Origin: Glebionis coronaria
Taxonomy: Eukaryota > Streptophyta > Magnoliopsida > Asterales > Asteraceae
Direction of reading: 5' to 3'
Length of the DNA stretch: 64,000 nucleotides
NCBI GenBank assembly: GCA_025667525.1
Contig: CM046878.1
Span: 396,432,974-396,496,973, forward strand
Shown here: positions 59,487-64,000 of the stretch, piece by piece
How the letters are laid out: each line of letters starts with the position of its first letter
Position numbering within the stretch: the stretch's first letter is position 1
Position numbers and translations under genes: made by a program
Notes under the pieces: model-generated
Told to the model about the DNA's origin: nothing
Database searches by the model: none
The model's input: the letters and a program-made list of their open reading frames with translations, nothing else

Positions 59487-60835
59487 AATCAGCCGATAGT
59501 GTCAGAATTTCCAGATGTATTTCCAGAAGAACTTCCGGGCATACCACATGCACGTGAAGTAGAATTTAATATCGAGCTCATCCCAGGAGCTGAGCCGATT
59601 TCCAAGGCTCCTTATCGCATGGCTCCCATAGAGTTGAAGGAGTTGAAGGATCAATTGTAAGAACTTCTGGAGCGAGGCTTCATTCGACCGAGCGCATCTC
59701 CATGGGGCGCACCGGTCTTATTCGTTAAGAAGAAGGACGGTAGTATGCGTCTTTGCATAGACTATTGCGAGCTCAACAAGATTACCATCAGGAATAGGTA
59801 TCCTCTACCACGCATAGACGATCTTTCTGACCAACTCCAAGGGGCCAAAAATTTCTCCAAGATTGATCTAAGGTCGGGCTATCATCAGCTACGGGTTAAA
59901 GAGCAGGACATTGCCAAGACTGCTTTCTGTACACGCTATGGCCACTACGAATTTGTAGTAATGCCATTTGGCCTTACCAATGCTCCAGCAGTGTTCATGG
60001 ATTTGATGAACAGAATCTTCCATGAATTTTTGGACAAGTTCGTCATTGTCTTCATTGACGACATCCTGATATTCTCTAAGTCCAAGGAGGAACACGAAGA
60101 CCATCTTCGTACAGTATTACAGATTCTTCGCCAGAAGCAGCTGTATGCTAAATTCTCCAAGTGTGAGTTCTGGTTAGACAACGTGGCATTCTTAGGTCAC
60201 ATTGTATCAGCAGAAGGAATCACTATGGATCCAGCAAAGGTTGAGACTATTACCATGTGGCCAAGACCGACATCAGCGACGAAAGTTTGCAGTTTCCTAG
60301 GCTTAGCTGGTTACTACCATAGGTTCGTGGAGAACTTTTCCCGTTTAGCACAACCATTGACCAAAATGATGCGAAAAGATTCGTCTGGACTGAAGAAAGA
60401 GAGAAGAGCTTTGAAGACCTAAAGCAGAAGTTAGTATCTGCACCGATTCTTACTCTCCCATCTGGTACAGGCGGATTCCAGATCTACAGTGATGCATCGG
60501 GGAAGGGACTTGGCTGTGTTCTCATGAAACATGGGAAAGTGATCGCGTACGCTTCATGACAGCTTAAGCCTTATGAGGAAAATTACCCTACGCATGACTT
60601 GGAACTCGCAGTAGTCGTGTTTGCATTGAAGATATGGAGGCTCTACTTGTATGGAGAATCATGTGACATTTTCACGGACCACAAGAACTTGAAGTACATC
60701 TTCACTCAACGTGAATTGAACATGAGACAGAGGAGATGGTTAGAGTTGTTGAAGGATTATGACATTAATCTGCAGTATCACCCGGGCAAGGCGAATGTAG
60801 TGCTAGATGCACTTAGCAAAAATCCGGAATGATAA
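59487..60835 (+). pseudogene. pol: Reverse transcriptase and RNase H of element H
   Basis: The longest readable part is 59745-60422: [52 protein letters not shown], then [15 protein letters not shown] with the catalytic DD at 60051-60062, [20 protein letters not shown] and [18 protein letters not shown]. One stop precedes it at 59658. RNase H starts after a frameshift near 60380: [54 protein letters not shown] and [14 protein letters not shown]. Function: copies element RNA into DNA and removes the RNA strand. A TGA at 60557 and the frameshifts make it non-functional as it stands. Confidence 0.94.
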
Positions 60836-62090
60836 ACGACATTTAAATTGAGGAGGAAATTATAAGAGACTTGGAGCGACTAGACATTGAGATCATGGTA
60901 CGTGGATAACACGGTTACTGGGCTAATCTTAGAGTGAAACCCGAGTTACTCTCTAGGATCAAGGAATCTCATAAAGATGATGGTGAAATCTGGGCGATAA
61001 CTCAGAATCTGGAGAAGCAGACATAATTTCGAGTAGACGCAGATGGTATCATATGGCAGGGCACGAGACTTTGTGTTCCTGATGATCAAGAACTCCGGGA
61101 AGCATTGTTAGCTGATGCTCATAGCTCCCCATTCTCTATTCATCCTGGTTCGACCAAGATGTACCATGACATCAAGCACTACTTTTTGTGGAGTGGTATG
61201 AAACAGGATGTTGTGACTTACGTCTCCAAATGTCTTACCTGCCGGCAGGTTAAGATCGAGCATCAGCGATCTGGCGGTCTTCTTCAACCGTTAGATATTC
61301 CAAAGTGGAAGTGGGACAAAATCACCATGTATTTTGTTACTGGTCTTCCGAAGACAAAGAGGAAGCACGATACGATTTGGGTTATCGTTGATCGACTTAC
61401 CAAGTCAGCTCATTTCTTACCGATCCATAAGGAAGATTCGGTCAGTAAACTCGACGATACTTACAAGAAGGAGATCATGAGACTTCATGGTACTCCATCC
61501 AGCATCGTCTCAAACAGAGATCCTCGTTTCACTTCGCGATTTTGGAGAAGTCTGCAGAAAGCTTGGGGTACAAAACTTAAGCTTAGCACGGCTTTTCATC
61601 CACAAACAGACGGGCAATCGGAGCGAATGACTCAGACATTAGAAGACATGTTGAGGTCATGTGTGTTGGAATGGACGGGAGATTGGGACGATTACATCTG
61701 TTTGGTAGAGTTTTCATACAACAACAGTTGGCACGCAAGTATCAAGTGTGCTCCGTTCGAGATGTTGTATGGTAGAAAGAGTCACGCCCCAATATGCTGG
61801 GATCAGGTTGGTGAGCGAACACTTGAAGGACCAGAAATGATTGAGTTGACCAACGAGAAGGTCGTAGTAGCTAAGAAGAAATTGCAAGAAGCACGATCAC
61901 GTCAGAAGAGTTATGCCGACAAGCATCGTATGGACTTACGTTTTAACGTAGGAGATCACGTCTTCCTTAAGGTATCGCCGACACATGGTGTTAGACGTTT
62001 TGCAATCAAAGGTAAGCTCAGTCCTCAATTCATCTGACCGTTTGATGTCATTGAGCGAGTCGGTGAAGTATCTTATCGTTTAGCGTTACC
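60836..62090 (+). pseudogene. pol: Integrase of element H, active site lost
   Basis: The HHCC zinc domain is intact (HSSPFSIHPGSTKMYHDIKH ... CLTCRQVKIEHQ). In the core, the first catalytic aspartate position reads MYFV where G has MDFV, and the second reads SNRDP instead of SDRDP; the glutamate region DGQSERMTQTLED is kept. A stop at 62035 interrupts the C-terminal domain (FNVGDHVFLKVSP ... FDVIERVGEVSYRLALPP). The frame is otherwise open for 310 codons from 61105. Losing both aspartates should abolish strand transfer. Confidence 0.93.
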
Positions 62091-62099
62091 TCCGTAGCT

Positions 62100-62367
62100 T
62101 TCTCATGTCCAAGATGTTTTCCATGTGTCCTTACTCAGAGGGTACAAGTATCATCCCCTTCATATGGTTCAGTATCCACTTGAACAGATTCGCGAAGATC
62201 TTACTTTCATAGAAGAACCCGAACGAGTTCTTGACACACAAGAACGAGTCATGAGAAGGAAGACGATTCCATTCGTCAAAATCCTTTGGAGGGATCATAC
62301 CGAGCGGCAAGCCACTTGGGAAACAGAGGAGTCTATCTGGACTTCTTACCCTCATTTCATCTTTTGA
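62100..62367 (+). pseudogene. pol: Integrase tail with chromodomain, element H
   Basis: Continues in the integrase frame after a stop at 62095: SHVQDVFHVSLLRGYKYHP, then TIPFVKILWRDHTERQATWE and ESIWTSYPHF. The V-K-I-L-W-R-D...A-T-W-E pattern is the C-terminal chromodomain of Tekay/Del chromoviruses, thought to direct insertion to heterochromatin through histone marks. Confidence 0.92.
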
Positions 62368-62430
62368 ATTCGAGTATGTTCTTCTTTTCCAGTTTACATT
62401 ATCTATAATTCAGGGACGAATTATTCTTTT

Positions 62431-62444
62431 TAGGGGGGAAGAGT
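62431..62444 (+). other. Polypurine tract of element H
   Basis: TAGGGGGGAAGAGT abuts the 3' LTR start TGTAAAACCC. Confidence 0.9.
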
Positions 62445-64000
62445 TGTAAAACCCGCATGCTTTTACCATGAATAGTACCCTTATGATCGTACGTACATGA
62501 TTAGAACTTTCCTTATTTAGCACGTTTACGTTTCACGAATAAGAATTACAAGTATTACGTACGTGTTATTACACGATAAGTATTTATTACGTATCAAGAC
62601 ACGATTATTATTATCAACAATAATCATAATCACGAACATGAAAATCATGAACGTAAATAATCATGAATTTATTATTACGTATTTACGTATATTTATTACA
62701 ATTACGAATAAATATAGTTTACGACACGAACGATAACTAAATAAAATCACGTAAACACGACCCGAGATCACGTATAATATTTAGACATGGAAAATAATGG
62801 TTTCCTTTGTGGGCCCCACATACCCGCGGCAAGAAACAAGAGAAAGGGCCAAGCCCATGTTGATTTTTTACCAAAACTAGAAAAAGGGAAATATACTTTT
62901 CATAATTACAAAACCCTAAATCTCTCTTTTCTCTCCTCTTGGTCGCCGGGTATAACACACCAAAAGGGTGTGATTGGTTGATTTTGGTGATCAATTCTTG
63001 CAAGGGTGTTCGTGTTTTCATTCTTCATCGTTTCACGTATTCGGTAAATCATTAAACCCCTTTTCTTTTTATGTTTTTATTAAATAATAACACATGAAAT
63101 CATAGAGATATAAAAACAAGTTAACTAACATGTAATTAATCATGGGAGGGTAATTAATCATAGTGTTTTAGGGGTGTTTGTACGGCCGACGCAAGGAACC
63201 GAGACCCCATGGTCTCGGCTTGCTTTGTTGCGCATCAACCGAGACCCCATGGTCTCGGTGTGATGTTGTTGTGTCTCGGCCGCAAGAAAAAGAGAACCCC
63301 GACATGCGTCGGGGTGTGTTTTGTCTTTGTGGGTCTCGGCTAAAAACAAAACATGCACCACCGGCTTAAGCCGGTGGCTAAATAAGGAAAGCAGGGGGAA
63401 CTTTTGCTAGCCGGTGGCTAACCAAGACCAAGGGAACCACAGGCGTGGGCGGGTGGCTGTTTTGCGAAAACAGTGGCAACCGGCCAAGCCGGTTTGCCAC
63501 TATTAAGGGTGTGTTTGTTTGACCGGTTCACAGGTCCGGTTTACGGGACCGGTTCACGGGTCCGTTTCACGGGTTCACGAACACGGTTCATGACACGCTT
63601 AGTAAATTAAAACACGGTTCACAACATGTTAGATTTAAATACGGGTTCGATTCACGACTTGATTTTTACAAGTTAATTATTTTTATAAGATAAATAATTA
63701 CAAGATTAATTAAATTAATTAAACATGTACATAATTAATTTAATTTGGACATGACTTAGGTTATTATTATTATAATAATACATGGATTTTAACCTAAGTA
63801 TTTATTATTTAATTATACTATATAATTAATTAATTATTACACATGTCTTCTAATTAATTAATTTACATGACTTAGGTTATATTAAAATATAAATATTAAT
63901 ACACGTTTTAACCTAAGTATTTTAAAGACTTTAATTTAATTAAATCACGATTATATTTAATTAAATCTTATAACCTATAGTTTATTTATTTACATGTAAT
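62445..64000 (+). repeat. 3' LTR of element H (cut by window end)
   Basis: It starts TGTAAAACCCGCATGC and is collinear with 54116 onward. It repeats the palindrome array at 63181-63505, with some stems (for example the GCTAGCC pair) now mismatched. Confidence 0.92.

Larger units (their letters stand above)
54090..64000 (+). mobile_element. Element H: Tekay-like chromovirus, nearly complete
   Basis: 5' LTR (lacking its first tens of bases), primer site, gag, protease, RT, RNase H, integrase, chromodomain, purine tract and a 3' LTR running off the window. It is the same family as G. The coding region has many stops and frameshifts and the integrase active site is lost, so it cannot move by itself. 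Confidence 0.92.

Overview
The window looks like plant nuclear heterochromatin, with no convincing host gene and no structural RNA gene. It is AT-rich and made almost entirely of nested LTR retrotransposons. Most primer-binding sites match TGGTATCAGAGC (initiator methionine tRNA), and long terminal repeats of 0.5-3.5 kb dominate. Several decoded peptides (the 406-aa protein of element D, the antisense protein of element E, the G/H gag) resemble proteins I remember as abundant in Asteraceae genomes such as Tanacetum. That family assignment is recollection, not a search result. Element letters A-H are mine.

Layout, left to right. (1) Element A, + strand, 1-7893 plus 20227-21568: a Ty3/gypsy element with a partial 5' LTR, a degraded internal region holding RT/RNase H relics, and a 3' LTR split by B. 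(2) Element B, - strand, 7894-20221: a complete LTR-to-LTR element with target duplication TCAAA, 3.46-kb LTRs about 99% identical by eye, and a fossil integrase. (3) 21569-22600: non-coding DNA with a GATCGYA minisatellite. (4) 22604-24045, - strand: a Tat-lineage pol fragment. (5) Element C, - strand, 24060-30156: a truncated non-coding relative of D. (6) E, 30157-33726: Tat-type remnants, with an antisense extra ORF on + and a protease fragment on -. (7) F, 33727-35096: part of a chromovirus LTR, interrupted by a Ty1/copia element (from 35097). The copia LTR is split by D and its gag is cut by G. (8) Element D, - strand, 35353-44924, target duplication CCTTG: a non-autonomous element with Sirevirus-like polypurine tracts and its own intact 406-codon ORF. 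(9) G (46375-53813) and H (about 54090-64000), + strand: two related Tekay-like chromoviruses with gag, protease, RT, RNase H and integrase; H also has a chromodomain. Both carry stops and frameshifts.

Three observations stand out. First, gag of both G and H is interrupted at the same three places by 74-87 bp GT...AG segments whose removal restores a normal chromovirus Gag; these look like real introns in a retrotransposon. Second, C and D carry a recurring nested GC-rich hairpin module in the LTR and between successive ORFs. Third, chromovirus LTRs F, G and H carry clusters of different perfect palindromes, some with compensatory changes between families. In addition, A and B pair similar LTRs with badly eroded pol genes, which suggests they moved as defective copies using enzymes supplied in trans.

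The nesting gives relative ages: A before B; the Tat remnant E before LTR F, F before copia, and copia before D and G. No element here has an intact set of replication genes.
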